Assembly: GCF_050016015.1 (NCBI RefSeq)
Contig: NZ_JBNHEQ010000243.1
Span: 13,148-77,147 of the forward strand
DNA length: 64,000 nt
Direction: 5' to 3'
DNA from: Trichodesmium sp002260545
GTDB taxonomy: Bacteria > Cyanobacteriota > Cyanobacteriia > Cyanobacteriales > Microcoleaceae
Positions within the stretch are counted from its first letter, which is position 1; the number at the start of each line of letters is the position of its first letter. The notes beneath the pieces were generated by a model. The model was not told where the DNA came from, searched no databases, and worked only from the letters and a program-made list of their open reading frames with translations. Below are positions 1 to 9,170 of the stretch, piece by piece. The position numbers and the translations under genes were made by a program.

Positions 1-945
1 GTAACAGAAACACCACTAAATCAAATCCGTTTATTGCGCGATACAGACGGCGACGGAACAGCAGATTTTTCTCAGATTTTTGCCTCAGAAACAAATGGAT
101 TAAATCAACCCTTTGGTATGGCTTTTACTGAAGATTTTTTCTATGTTGGAAACACAAACTCAATAGTTAGATTTCCCTACAATATTGGGGATATACAAAT
201 TAATGGCACTGGTGAAAAAATTGCCGATTTACCAACAGGAGGTCATTGGACTAGAAACTTAGCAATTTCTGACAATAATCAACTTTTTGTTTCTATTGGT
301 TCCCTCTCCAATGTATCTGTCGAAGCATTACCTAGAGCATCAGTTCAAGTAATGAATCTCGATGGTTCTAATCAACAAACTTTTGCTTCAGGTTTAAGAA
401 ATCCTGTCGGTTTAGACTTTAATCCAATTACAGGTCAACTTTATACAACTGTCAATGAACGAGATGGATTAGGAGATAACTTAGTTCCTGACTATTTAAC
501 AGGATTAGAAGCAGGCGAATTTTATGGTTGGCCGTATGCTTATTTATCACCTAATTTGGAAGACCCTAGAAGAGCTGGAGAAAATCCTAATTTAGTAGCT
601 CAAACTGAAACTCCTGATGTTTTATTTCAATCCCATTCTGCACCTCTAGGACTCCAATTTTATGATAAAGAAACTTTCCCAGAAGAATATCAAAATGGAG
701 CATTTGTAGCATTTCGAGGAAGTTGGAATCGTCAGGAACCTACAGGTTATAAATTAGTATTTGTACCCTTTGATCAAAGTGGAAATCCTACAGGAGAATA
801 TCGAGACTTTTTAACAGGATTTTTAGATGTTTCAGCAGAAACAACTTGGGGTCGTCCGACGGGTTTACAAGTATTGCCAGATGGAAGTTTATTATTTACT
901 GAAGAAGTCAATAATCGGGTTTATCGTATTCAATTTCGGCAGTAA
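1..945 (+). CDS. PQQ-dependent sugar dehydrogenase-like protein, 5' end outside window
   Basis: The reading frame is already open at base 1 and ends at TAA 943-945, so at least 314 codons of a longer gene are present. The repeated beta-propeller phrasing fits the soluble glucose/sorbosone dehydrogenase (GSDH) family: GLNQPFGMAF, the stretch around HWTRNLAIS, ASGLRNPVGLDF, and the late FRGSWNR and WGRPTGLQVLPDGSLLFTEE. Family members oxidise sugars with PQQ, usually in the periplasm. The N-terminal blades and any signal peptide lie upstream of the window. The C-terminal blades look intact. Substrate and cofactor use are inferred from the family only. Confidence 0.85.
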   Translation, partial: VTETPLNQIRLLRDTDGDGTADFSQIFASETNGLNQPFGMAFTEDFFYVGNTNSIVRFPYNIGDIQINGTGEKIADLPTGGHWTRNLAISDNNQLFVSIGSLSNVSVEALPRASVQVMNLDGSNQQTFASGLRNPVGLDFNPITGQLYTTVNERDGLGDNLVPDYLTGLEAGEFYGWPYAYLSPNLEDPRRAGENPNLVAQTETPDVLFQSHSAPLGLQFYDKETFPEEYQNGAFVAFRGSWNRQEPTGYKLVFVPFDQSGNPTGEYRDFLTGFLDVSAETTWGRPTGLQVLPDGSLLFTEEVNNRVYRIQFRQ

Positions 946-965
946 GTAGTAGAGAGTAGTTTAGT

Positions 966-1662
966 AGACTTGCAGGTGATTGGTATATCAGTTGCAGTTA
1001 TGAATTTACTTCCACTCCAACACCTAAAAAGACTGAAATTGTTGGTGTAGATTTAGGAGTAAAAACTTTATTCTTCTTTAAGTTACGGTAAAGTATTTGA
1101 AAGTGTAAAATCTTATCAAAGTATGACAGCTAAACTATCTAGAATACAATACCTAAATCGTCACAAAGAGGTAGGTTCTGCTAACTGGAGGGCAGCACAA
1201 CTCAAGATAGCCAAGTTGCATAGAAAGATAGCAAACCTCCGTAAAGACGCGCTTCATAAATTGATAACATACTTAGCCAAAAACCACGGCATAGTAGTCA
1301 TAGAAGATTTGAATCTTCGCGGAATGTTTCGCTGCGCGACATGAAAAGCTAACCATAAATTAGCTAAGTCAATAGCAAACCAAGGATTTTATGAGTTTCG
1401 CAGACAGCTAGAATATAAGTGCCAATGGTACAGTTCGGAGCTAGTAGTAGTTGATAGATTTTTCCCATCATCAAAAACTTGCTCTAATTGTGGTCATGTT
1501 CAAGATATGCCCTGGCATCTGAGAACTTATGACTGCCCTGAATTTGGCTTGTCAATACATAGGGATTTAAACGCCAGTATTAATTTGAGAGATGCGGTCG
1601 GCTTGACCGTCAATGCCTGTGGACGGAGTGCTGCCGACAGTTCCGGTAGAAACAGGAAGTAA
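966..1662 (+). pseudogene. Decayed IS200/IS605-type tnpB
   Basis: Translated pieces align in order to the C-terminal half of TnpB. They are a RuvC-I segment (EIVGVDLGVKTLFFF), a helical segment (SRIQYLNRHKEVGSANWRAAQ region), RuvC-II (IVVIEDLNLRGM), a zinc-finger start (CSNCGHVQDM) and RuvC-III (IHRDLNASINLRDA). The frame is broken after LFFF (stop near 1088) and again at TGA 1342. The second zinc-finger pair reads CPEF rather than CPEC, so a metal ligand is lost. The N-terminal third is missing. This is a dead insertion-sequence remnant; the 73-residue open frame at 1123-1344 is one of its pieces. Confidence 0.85.
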
Positions 1663-1836
1663 ACATTAAAATGTCACGCTATATGAGGTTTTATATCGGT
1701 TTTATAAAGCAGTTTTTTTTGGTTATCCTATCTCAACTGGTGAAGATAGTGTCTTTGAGAACTTGGAGGAAAAAACTTTTATAATATAAAGTTGAGGCTT
1801 TAAACCGAATTTTTCGGTAAATGCTTTGATAGTTAA

Positions 1837-2382
1837 TCAACTAATCCTAATTAATTCCTCAATACTTTTCTTGTTAATTTTCCACATCTCCTCTTCTTCC
1901 CAAACCCATCTACTATCTACCCGTTCCACTGTACCATCTAAATTAAACACAGTTACTGTTGCTAAAGTCTCAATCCATACAGTCGCTCCACAACTATGAG
2001 GCTCATCTGGTCGATAAACAATCCGACAAGGACCGTGAATCTCCATTTCGTGACCCTTACTTAAAATCTTAGAGCCACGTTGGGCAGAAAGTACATATTC
2101 ATCTTTGGCTTGAGGATCGACTTTTTTCCGCTTCCGATTTTTCTCTATATTAGGTCGATTAAAATGAAGGGTATTTTTACCACAATGGCGCAGAGGCAAC
2201 CAATTGGGTTTGGGGCCACGTTTTTTACCAGAGATTCTTGGTCTTCCTTTGTATAGAGGAATTCCCCAAGTTCTACCATTAATTTTCCGAGCGCCTTGAA
2301 TCCGACCTTCCTGAAGCAAAACTCGAACTCTTTGAGCAGAAATATTCAATAAAGAAGCAGCTTCAGTAGTACCGACAAACAT
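1837..2382 (-). CDS. MerR/excisionase-type helix-turn-helix protein with unknown C-terminal domain
   Basis: The protein has 181 residues. Residues 1-45 (VGTTEAASLLNISAQRVRVLLQEGRI...GRTWGIP) read as an excisionase-like winged helix: a helix-turn-helix followed by an Arg and the small wing that often contacts DNA. Residues 46-95 are very basic, with KKRGPK and NRKRKK runs, and would favour nucleic-acid binding. The C-terminal half carries HGPCRIVYRPDEPHSCGATVWIETLATVTVFNLDGTVERVDSRWVWEEEEMW, which I do not recognise as a named family. The gene stands alone. It could be a regulator or a mobile-element accessory protein, but no integrase is next to it. Confidence 0.6.
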   Translation of the reverse strand: MFVGTTEAASLLNISAQRVRVLLQEGRIQGARKINGRTWGIPLYKGRPRISGKKRGPKPNWLPLRHCGKNTLHFNRPNIEKNRKRKKVDPQAKDEYVLSAQRGSKILSKGHEMEIHGPCRIVYRPDEPHSCGATVWIETLATVTVFNLDGTVERVDSRWVWEEEEMWKINKKSIEELIRIS

Positions 2383-2495
2383 AAGATTTAATTATATATT
2401 TTACTATTGCGTATAGCAGAATAATACTAAATAATACAAAAATTACAAAGACATACATTTTGGGTGCTTCAGATCAAAAAATTTTCGCTAGTCTA

Positions 2496-2535
2496 GGGTT
2501 TGCTAAAAAAGTCTTTTTAGGGAGTAGGGGGTAGG
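2496..2535 (+). repeat. Single end of a dispersed repeat (AGGGTTTGCTAAAAAAGTC)
   Basis: The same end sequence recurs near 43975 and 63900, and in reverse orientation at about 60548-60585. It is usually followed by a GGGAGTAGGGG-type purine run. It looks like the terminal inverted repeat of a degraded insertion element. No second end is visible nearby. Confidence 0.4.
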
Positions 2536-2655
2536 GAAGCAGAAGGAAGCTTGATTTTTCTGCTATAGTCAGCCCAACATAAAATAGTACCTAAACAAAA
2601 TTATTGACCTATTCTAGTTCTATAGAACCTTTAGAAGGCAAAAAATTCAGCTTGT

Positions 2656-2830
2656 ATAGATGTTTCATTAATTGATAATGGATAATGGATAATGAATAAT
2701 GGATAATTACCTGGTTGTTAAAACCGAGAGGATTGAATATGGAGAAATGTCCTAGCACTTTTTCTATTTAAAAGGAGAGGCTTTAAACCTTTGGGGATTA
2801 ACTATCAATTATCCATTATCCATTGGTAAT
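2656..2830 (-). repeat. MITE-like repeat, family A, with ATAATGG runs
   Basis: The sequence is a purine/pyrimidine-rich palindrome read here in reverse, containing GAGAGGATTGAATA, GGAGAGGCTTTAAACC and flanking (GGATAAT)n / ATTATCC runs. The same skeleton appears near 4640, 4770, 7405, 9768, 35632, 37262, 41690, 52098, 61985 and 63948: TTTAAAGCCTCC, a short hairpin arm, ATTCAATCCTCT, then GAGAGGTAATT and AT-rich direct repeats. It fills most of the ilvA upstream spacer 2383-2925. I see no gene in that spacer. Confidence 0.6.
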
Positions 2831-2925
2831 TAATTTTGTGTACCTACTTACTAACTTTTTGTAGCTCTATGAGCTGAAAAGCTCGCACTTATTTCCCCCT
2901 ACTCCCTATTAAGAAAAAAACACCT

Positions 2926-4437
2926 ATGTATTGTGATTATTTAGTACAAATTCTTACCGCCCGCGTCTACGATGTAGCTCAAGAATCACCACTTGAAACT
3001 GCTGCCAACCTCTCCACTCGCCTTAACAACAAGCTCCTACTCAAACGAGAAGATATGCAGTCAGTCTTCTCCTTCAAACTCCGTGGAGCTTACAACAAAA
3101 TGGCTCAACTCCCTCCCAACATTCTTTCCCGTGGAGTTATTGCAGCCTCCGCAGGCAACCATGCTCAAGGAGTAGCTCTCGCTGCAACCCACCTCAATAC
3201 CAACGCCATAATAATTATGCCAGTAACTACCCCCCAACTAAAAGTAGATGCTGTAAAAGCTAGGGGAGGAGAAGTTGTTTTGCATGGCGAAACTTTTGAT
3301 GAAGCTTATAAATACGCCCGTCAACTCGAAGAAGAAAAAGGCTTAACTTTTATTCACCCCTTTGACGACCCCTACGTTATCGCTGGACAAGGTACAATAG
3401 GTATGGAAATTCTCCGCCAATACCAAAAACCAATCCATGCCATATTTGTTGCCATCGGTGGTGGAGGTTTAATTTCTGGTATTGCAGCTTATGTTAAACG
3501 GTTACGCCCCGAAATCAAAATTATTGGTGTTGAACCTGTTGATGCTGATGCTATGTCACAATCTTTAAAAGTCGGACATCGAGTCCGTTTACCCCAGGTG
3601 GGATTATTTGCCGATGGTGTGGCAGTACGAGAAGTAGGGGAAGAAACATTTCGCCTTTGTCAGCAATATGTAGATGATATTATTCTCGTAGAAACCGATG
3701 ATACCTGTGCTGCCATCAAAGACGTTTTTGAAGATACTCGTTCCATTGTTGAACCTGCTGGTGCCTTAGCGATCGCTGGAGCCAAAGCTTACGTCGAACA
3801 AAAACAAATTCAAGGAGAAACCCTCATCGCTGTCGCCTGCGGAGCAAATATGAACTTTGACCGTCTCCGGTTTGTTGCCGAACGCGCCGAACTGGGAGAA
3901 CGTCGCGAAGCTATCTTTGCCGTTACTATTCCTGAAACCCCAGGTAGTCTTCGTAGGTTTTGCGACTGTCTTGGCAAACGGAATATTACTGAATTCAACT
4001 ATCGTATTGCCGAGGAAAAAGAGGCACATATTTTTGTGGGAGTGCAAATAAAAGACCGCGCTGATGCTGCCAGAATACTAGAAACATTTACAACTCAAGG
4101 TTTGAAAAGCATAGACTTAACAGACGACGAACTAACAAAATTACACCTGCGTCATCTAGTAGGTGGTCGTTCTCCCCTCGCCCATCACGAATTACTTTAC
4201 CGTTTCGAGTTTCCGGAACGGCCAGGGGCATTAATGAAATTTGTTGCGTCCATGAGTCCCAACTGGAATATTAGTTTATTTCATTATCGCAACAATGGGG
4301 CAGATTATGGACGTATTGCCGTAGGAATACAAGTCCCTCCCTACGAGATGGCCGAATGGCAAACTTTTCTCCAGAGCTTAGATTATCCCTATTGGGACGA
4401 AAGCCAAAATCCAGCTTACAAATTATTCTTGGCCTAG
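2926..4437 (+). CDS. ilvA: Threonine ammonia-lyase (threonine deaminase), biosynthetic
   Basis: The enzyme deaminates L-threonine to 2-oxobutyrate, the first committed step of isoleucine synthesis. It has 503 residues, the usual length of the biosynthetic form. The PLP lysine is K51 in FSFKLRGAY. SAGNHAQG at 75-82 lies at the substrate site, and the glycine loop GGGGL at 178-182 grips the PLP phosphate. Residues from about 325 to the end hold two ACT-like regulatory repeats (AIFAVTIPETPGSLRRF and LLYRFEFPERPGALMKF), which implies isoleucine/valine allostery as in IlvA. The chosen ATG gives the normal N-terminus. It stands alone between repeat-filled spacers. Confidence 0.96.
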   Translation: MYCDYLVQILTARVYDVAQESPLETAANLSTRLNNKLLLKREDMQSVFSFKLRGAYNKMAQLPPNILSRGVIAASAGNHAQGVALAATHLNTNAIIIMPVTTPQLKVDAVKARGGEVVLHGETFDEAYKYARQLEEEKGLTFIHPFDDPYVIAGQGTIGMEILRQYQKPIHAIFVAIGGGGLISGIAAYVKRLRPEIKIIGVEPVDADAMSQSLKVGHRVRLPQVGLFADGVAVREVGEETFRLCQQYVDDIILVETDDTCAAIKDVFEDTRSIVEPAGALAIAGAKAYVEQKQIQGETLIAVACGANMNFDRLRFVAERAELGERREAIFAVTIPETPGSLRRFCDCLGKRNITEFNYRIAEEKEAHIFVGVQIKDRADAARILETFTTQGLKSIDLTDDELTKLHLRHLVGGRSPLAHHELLYRFEFPERPGALMKFVASMSPNWNISLFHYRNNGADYGRIAVGIQVPPYEMAEWQTFLQSLDYPYWDESQNPAYKLFLA

Positions 4438-5500
4438 TTAGTGTTTAAGGAGTTAGGGGAGTAGGGGAGTAGGGGGGGTAGGGGAGTAATTTTTTCGCCG
4501 TTGTCTGCTCAAAAATTTAGCTTTTTAGGCATTTTATACCATTTTTAAAAAAGAATGCTACAAAAAGGTATATGTTGATCGGATTATGGTTAAAAACAGT
4601 CGATAAAATTTATTTGAGATAGTTATATCTTTATTTTACCCAATAATTAATAATTAATAATTAATTATTAAATAATTCTGGTTTAAAGCCTCCGCTTGGA
4701 TACGGGAAAAAAAGTGTTAGGATATTTCCCGATATTCAATTCCTGTAAGGTTTTAACCAAAGTTCAATAATTTAGAATTTAGAATTACCTCTCCTTGAAA
4801 ACGGATAGGATTGACGAACAGGAAAATTTTTATTTATTATCCCCTATCCAAGGGGAGGCGCATACCCACAATATTTCGGTAATTATCAATTATCAATTAT
4901 CAATTAATGAACCCTTTTTCCTTCTTATGTAGAGACGTTGCATGCAACGTCGCTACCTTATGTAAGAAACATTTATCAAATTAGTATTAGACTGAAAACC
5001 AGGCACTTTTTTCAAACTCAAAAAGGCTAAAAACTTTATTATTATTTATTATTAATTGTTTGAGATTTAATCAGCAAGTCCTAGTTAAGAAAATTCTTGT
5101 GCCTAACTACTCCCTGATTATGCTACGATATATACTGTTTCATCTTCCACTAGCTACTTGGTAGTCTTGTAGCAGTAGTGTTTCGAGTTGGTGTAACTCT
5201 CTTTGTATTAAGAGGGATATAGCAAAAGTCGCTACTTGTTTACCACTACCAGCTCTTTTTTCTGAGCTAATGGAATTTGTCCTAATGCAGTAAAAGTGCC
5301 ATAAATTTCTACCCCTCTTCTCTCTATTCATTTAGCAGAGCTACGAGTAATTGATGGGAACTTAACCTGCTCCATGTAATACCAATTCACTTTAAAGATG
5401 TCACAAATAATTTCAAACTTTATAGATGTTAAATTATTTGCTGAAATTACTTTAACGTCAGAGTTTTGAGCCGATAGAATATTATTTTGACTTTTGACTT
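4438..5500. other. 1-kb intergenic region made of repeats
   Basis: No convincing gene is present. The region contains two family A repeats in opposite orientations (about 4640-4775 and 4768-4905), a GTAG-bounded palindrome at 4929-4956, a family B end near 4548-4577, and a complete family B repeat at 5379-5522 that runs into the start of desB. The 63-codon frame on the minus strand at 5140-5331 has no recognisable motif or ribosome-binding site and was left out. Confidence 0.6.
4929..4956. repeat. GTAG-bounded palindrome with GTTGCATGCAAC core
   Basis: This is a 28-nt near-perfect inverted repeat that starts GTAGAGACGTTG and ends with CTAC. A 28-nt perfect version lies at 60223-60250. The same core is found inside the broken tnpB at about 30324-30345. 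It belongs to the REP-like set described with the RAYT gene. Confidence 0.7.
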
Positions 5501-5522
5501 TTGACTTCCGTGAAACGGTATA
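5379..5522 (+). repeat. MITE-like repeat, family B (ATACCAATT ... AACGGTAT)
   Basis: This element of about 144 bp matches 41973-42122 along most of its length. Shared parts are the ATACCAATT left end, an AAACTTT...GATG block, AAAGTTTTGAGC or GAGTTTTGAGCC, a TTTTGACTTTTGA run and the right end TTCCGTGAAACGGTAT. Both copies end directly upstream of a gene, desB here and a metallophosphoesterase there. The left end is shared with the longer elements at 38796-39013 and 40709-40926. Confidence 0.6.
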
Positions 5523-6649
5523 GCTTGTGTAAAGATGAAATATCGGTCATAATAGATAAACTGAAAAATTTAGTGCAATCAAACACTGTTCTCCCTCAAG
5601 CAACTGACAAAAACTCAACTCCCTCAAAAATAGAGTTACCCTTTACTCTCCAAGAGGTGAAGGCAGCTATTCCTCCCCACTGTTTTGAACCTTCCCTCTG
5701 GAGGTCTCTGAGCTATTTCTTTCTAGATATTGGCATTATCGCAGGTTTATATGCTATTGCCTACAATTTAGATTCATGGTTCTTTTTCCCCATTTTCTGG
5801 TTAATGCAAGGAACTATGTTTTGGGCATTATTTGTAGTTGGACATGACTGCGGTCACGGTTCCTTCTCCAAATATAAATGGGTGAATAATTTAATTGGGC
5901 ATCTATCTCATACTCCTATTCTCGTACCATACCACGGTTGGCGCATCAGCCACAGAACTCACCACGCCAATACCGGAAATATTGACACTGATGAAAGTTG
6001 GTATCCAGTGACTGAGAGTAATTACAATAATATGTCTTGGCCTGAAAAGATAGGTCGCTTTTATATAGTATTATTAGCCTATCCATTCTATTTATTTAGG
6101 CGATCGCCAAATCGTGCAGGCTCCCATTTCATGCCCGATAGTCCATTATTCCGTCCTAATGAAAAATGGGATGTTTTAACCAGTTCAGCTCTCTGGATGT
6201 TAATGGTAGGTTTTCTTGGTTTCCTGACCTATCAATTTGGTTGGGTTTTTCTAGTAAAATATTACCTGGTTCCTTATGTAATATTTGTGATGTGGCTAGA
6301 TTTAGTCACCTTCCTACACCACACAGAACCGGATATTCCTTGGTATCGTGGAGATGATTGGTATTTTCTCAAAGGTGCATTATCAAGTATCGACCGCGAC
6401 TATGGTTTTATCAACTCCATTCATCACGACATTGGTACTCACGTCGCTCATCACATCTTTTTGAGTATGCCTCATTATCATTTGAAAACAGCAACAGAGG
6501 CAATTAAACCTATCCTGGGTGAATATTATCGTAAGTCAAGCGAACCAATATGGAAGAGTTTCATTAATTCTTACTTAGCTTGTCATTTTGTTTCAGATAC
6601 AGGTTCTCCAGTATATTATCAATCAGGTTGGAAGAAACCTTCAAACTAA
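5501..6649 (+). CDS. desB: Acyl-lipid omega-3 (delta-15) desaturase
   Basis: This membrane di-iron desaturase should place the omega-3 double bond in lipid-bound C18 fatty acids, a cold-induced step in cyanobacteria. The three histidine boxes are intact: GHDCGH, HRTHH and HVAHH. The phrases LSHTPILVPYHGWRISHRTHHANTGNIDTDESWYPV (in pieces) and WYRGDDWYFLKGALSSIDRDYGFIN are typical of DesB rather than DesA. Several hydrophobic spans flank the boxes. The start is uncertain: no in-frame ATG exists before the conserved core. The candidates are TTG 5501, GTG 5511 and GTG 5573, and the first two lie inside a family B repeat. GTG 5573 would give about the usual DesB length. Confidence 0.9.
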   Translation: MTSVKRYSLCKDEISVIIDKLKNLVQSNTVLPQATDKNSTPSKIELPFTLQEVKAAIPPHCFEPSLWRSLSYFFLDIGIIAGLYAIAYNLDSWFFFPIFWLMQGTMFWALFVVGHDCGHGSFSKYKWVNNLIGHLSHTPILVPYHGWRISHRTHHANTGNIDTDESWYPVTESNYNNMSWPEKIGRFYIVLLAYPFYLFRRSPNRAGSHFMPDSPLFRPNEKWDVLTSSALWMLMVGFLGFLTYQFGWVFLVKYYLVPYVIFVMWLDLVTFLHHTEPDIPWYRGDDWYFLKGALSSIDRDYGFINSIHHDIGTHVAHHIFLSMPHYHLKTATEAIKPILGEYYRKSSEPIWKSFINSYLACHFVSDTGSPVYYQSGWKKPSN

Positions 6650-6661
6650 TTATATCACGGT

Positions 6662-6685
6662 AGAGATGTTCTTTTGAACATCTCT
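6662..6685. terminator. Hairpin behind desB
   Basis: A 10-bp perfect stem (AGAGATGTTC / GAACATCTCT) with a TTTT loop lies just after the desB stop. The T tract after it is weak, so it may be an mRNA-stabilising or REP-type hairpin rather than a true intrinsic terminator. Confidence 0.4.
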
Positions 6686-6724
6686 ATTGATTTGGATAAT
6701 TTTGGCAAAAGTTTCAATATTTAT

Positions 6725-7402
6725 ATGAAAACTGACTATCCAGGACATGACCGTGCTTACCAAAGGCGACAAAATAATCCAGAGTATGCAGGTTGGATGA
6801 AACATGAAGAATTGGAAGAAGACTGGCAACTCAGTTGGCAACCATTGATGCAAAAACCAGCATTTCCCAAACAGGGGAAATTACTGGAATTGGGTTGTGG
6901 GGCAGGAAATATCAGTATTTATTTTGCACAAGCAGGATATGATGTTACAGGTGTTGATATTGCTCCTACTGCAATTAATTGGGCGATTCAAAATGCAGCG
7001 AAGGCTAATGTTAATGTTAACTTTATTCAGGGTGATGTCCTCAAATTAACTGAAATTCCTGATGCCTCTTTTGATCTTGCTTTAGATGGTCGTTGTTTAC
7101 ATTGTATCATTGGTAGCGATCGCCTTCTATTTCTCCAGACAGCTCATCGTATTCTGAGACCAGGTGGTATTCTGATAATCAATACGATGTGTAATTACAT
7201 TCTCACAACAACTAAGTTTCATAATTTTGATCCTCAAACACGCTGTACTATTTATAATGGTATAGCTACTCGCTACATTGGTTATTCTAATGATATTTTG
7301 CAAGAGATTATTGAAGCAAAATTTCTAGTTTTGAATGCAGAATTTTTGTCTCCCAGACATAATGAAGGAGGAGAACTACAAGTAATTGCCGAAAAAAGAT
7401 AG
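6725..7402 (+). CDS. Class I SAM-dependent methyltransferase
   Basis: The protein has 225 residues from ATG 6725. The frame is open back to TTG 6674, but that stretch overlaps the hairpin behind desB and has no family look. Motif I is LLELGCGAGNISIYFAQAGYDVTGVDIAPTAI (quoted in part), with GCGAG binding SAM and the acidic D at the end of strand 2. Motif II is FIQGDVLKL, and later come FDLALDGRCLHCI and ILRPGGILIINTMC. This places it in the methyltransferase 11/25 type, with substrate unknown. It follows desB on the same strand, but no shared pathway is evident. Confidence 0.85.
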   Translation: MKTDYPGHDRAYQRRQNNPEYAGWMKHEELEEDWQLSWQPLMQKPAFPKQGKLLELGCGAGNISIYFAQAGYDVTGVDIAPTAINWAIQNAAKANVNVNFIQGDVLKLTEIPDASFDLALDGRCLHCIIGSDRLLFLQTAHRILRPGGILIINTMCNYILTTTKFHNFDPQTRCTIYNGIATRYIGYSNDILQEIIEAKFLVLNAEFLSPRHNEGGELQVIAEKR

Positions 7403-7404
7403 AA

Positions 7405-7675
7405 TTTATTACCGAATAATTAATAATCAATAGTTAATAATTAACAATTAAACAATTCATATTTAAAGCCTCCGCGTTAAGAAAATAATATCAAAAACTT
7501 TCTTTATGTGTTAATCTCATTTTTTCAACAAGGAGTAATTATTAATTATTAAGCATTGCTGAATAAAGGTATGAAAATAAAAATTCAACAATCTCAAATA
7601 TTTGTTATTCAATAGTTTAGCAATTACCAAAAAATACGAATTATACCCAAAATCAGCAATGCCAATTATTAATTG
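7405..7675. repeat. Family A repeat and AT-rich spacer
   Basis: ACCGAATAATTAATAATC, TTTAAAGCCTCCGCG and AATTATTAATTATT mark a diverged family A copy (about 7405-7550). The rest is AT-rich. No gene is visible. Confidence 0.5.
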
Positions 7676-8479
7676 TTAATTATTAATTATAGCTGCCTTC
7701 AAACTCTGACAAAACTGCCCGATCGCCTCCAAACCCTCATCGGGAGTTCCCTCAGCCAACCGCTTCACCACCGCACTACCAACAATAACCGCATCACTCC
7801 CCCACTTTTTTACCTGCAAAGCGTGTTCCGGTTGAGAAATACCAAAACCCACACCAATAGGTTTATCAGTCACCCCCCGCATTTGTGCCAACAAATCTTG
7901 CACCCCCGTCTGTACTTGAGTGCGCATTCCCGTAACCCCAGTCACACTCACAAGATAAATAAATCCTTGAGACTGACGAGCGATCGCCTCTATTCTCTCT
8001 TTTGGACTAGTAGGAGCTACCAATAAAGTCAACTCTATCCCAATCTCCTTTGCTGGTTTCAACAAAATATCTGCCTCCTCCAACGGCAAGTCTGGCACAA
8101 CCAAACCCCTAGCACCCACATCATAAATTTTTTTTAGGAAGTTCTCTACCCCTAGGTACAAAATAGGATTGTAATAAGTAAATAGAATTATTGGCGATCG
8201 CAACCTCGGACTAACCGTTTGTACTACCTCCAACACCGACTCCAAAGTTGTCCCGCGACTCAAAGAACGAGTAGCAGCAGCCTGAATTACTGGGCCATCA
8301 GCCAGAGGGTCAGAATAGGGCACACCCAACTCTATCAAATCTGCCCCACTACTATCCAATACTTCCAAAGCCTTAGCTGTAGTTTCCAAATCTGGGTCGC
8401 CTGCTGTAATGAAGGGAATCAAAGCACACTGACCACCATTATTGCGTAGAGATTCAAAACAATGAGAAACTGAAATCAT
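7676..8479 (-). CDS. trpA: Tryptophan synthase alpha subunit
   Basis: TrpA cleaves indole-3-glycerol phosphate to indole and glyceraldehyde 3-phosphate, and indole is channelled to TrpB. It has 267 residues, the normal size of this TIM barrel. The catalytic pair corresponds to E50 (DLIELGVPYSDP) and D61 (PLADGPVIQ). GFGIS and VGSAVVKRL form the phosphate-binding end. The gene lies downstream of ndhL and the DUF3007 gene on the same strand, a gene order seen widely in cyanobacteria. A REP-like palindrome sits in the 113-bp gap after the DUF3007 gene. Confidence 0.96.
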   Translation of the reverse strand: MISVSHCFESLRNNGGQCALIPFITAGDPDLETTAKALEVLDSSGADLIELGVPYSDPLADGPVIQAAATRSLSRGTTLESVLEVVQTVSPRLRSPIILFTYYNPILYLGVENFLKKIYDVGARGLVVPDLPLEEADILLKPAKEIGIELTLLVAPTSPKERIEAIARQSQGFIYLVSVTGVTGMRTQVQTGVQDLLAQMRGVTDKPIGVGFGISQPEHALQVKKWGSDAVIVGSAVVKRLAEGTPDEGLEAIGQFCQSLKAAIINN

Positions 8480-8540
8480 TTTTTATTTTCAATAATTGAT
8501 TATAACTACCCAGTAGGGACAATAAAACTATACATCTTTT

Positions 8541-8568
8541 GTAGGGGTTAACGGCCGTTGACCCCTAC
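8541..8568. repeat. REP-like GTAG palindrome
   Basis: The 28-nt inverted repeat GTAGGGGTTAACGG/CCGTTGACCCCTAC lies between trpA and the DUF3007 gene. It is almost identical to the perfect copy at 10682-10709, including several bases downstream (ATAATAT). Confidence 0.75.
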
Positions 8569-8592
8569 CATAATATTTGGTTATAAATCCTG

Positions 8593-8916
8593 TTATTCTT
8601 GCTTTTTTCTCTGATCTAGCTTTTCCTGTTCAACTTCAGCCTGCAATTTAGCCAACTCTTCTGGGGTCATTTCTTCCAAACGCTTTTGCAGCACAGCTTC
8701 CTCATAATCCTTTAACTGTTGGTTATAAGTCATATCGCTATTGGTAACCCGAAATAAATAGGTCAGTAGCCAGATAAATAAGCCACCGACCAAAATTGCT
8801 TGTGTCCAAATACCAGCATTGGTACTATCTATCCCTACTACTTGTAATACTAAATAGAGGAGACCACCAGCACCAAAAATACCAATACTTATTACAATGG
8901 CATCAATTCGTCGCAT
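8593..8916 (-). CDS. DUF3007-family membrane protein
   Basis: The protein has 107 residues with two hydrophobic spans (about 6-27 and 38-59: IVISIGIFGAGGLLYLVLQ; AILVGGLFIWLLTYLF). A charged coiled-coil tail follows (YNQQLKDYEEAVLQKRLEEMTPEELAKLQAEVEQEK). This matches the conserved cyanobacterial/plastid DUF3007 protein that accompanies ndhL. Its ATG overlaps the ndhL stop by one base, so the two are probably translationally coupled. Function is not established; a thylakoid location near NDH-1 is inference from linkage. Confidence 0.88.
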   Translation of the reverse strand: MRRIDAIVISIGIFGAGGLLYLVLQVVGIDSTNAGIWTQAILVGGLFIWLLTYLFRVTNSDMTYNQQLKDYEEAVLQKRLEEMTPEELAKLQAEVEQEKLDQRKKQE

Positions 8917-9170
8917 TAACCTTCAATTTGTCGCTTTCTAGGGCGAAAGTTTAAAAATGGGGACAAAACCAACATACCAGGGAAGAATAAGAACATCAAG
9001 AAGTACATCAAAACTCGTTCAATAGAACTAGCAACATACCAACGGGTATTAAGATAAGCATAGACTATAGCTGGCATTACTAGGAGATAGGCTCCAGCTA
9101 GGGCAGCATAAATGATTAGGATAATTAGATTTGTGCCTAGTTCTAAGTTCGTTAATAGCTCTAAATTCAT
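8916..9170 (-). CDS. ndhL: NAD(P)H-quinone oxidoreductase subunit L
   Basis: This is a small subunit of the cyanobacterial NDH-1 complex in the thylakoid membrane, involved in respiratory and cyclic electron flow and in CO2 uptake forms. It has 84 residues. Two hydrophobic spans and the family phrases YLLVMPAIVYAYLNTRWYVASS, ERVLMYFLMFLFFPGM and SPFLNFRPR identify it. It heads the ndhL - DUF3007 - trpA run. Confidence 0.92.
   Translation of the reverse strand: MNLELLTNLELGTNLIILIIYAALAGAYLLVMPAIVYAYLNTRWYVASSIERVLMYFLMFLFFPGMLVLSPFLNFRPRKRQIEG

Noticed and set aside
5140..5331. 63-codon frame on the minus strand in the ilvA-desB spacer
   Set aside because: It lies in repeat-rich DNA and the product has no recognisable feature.
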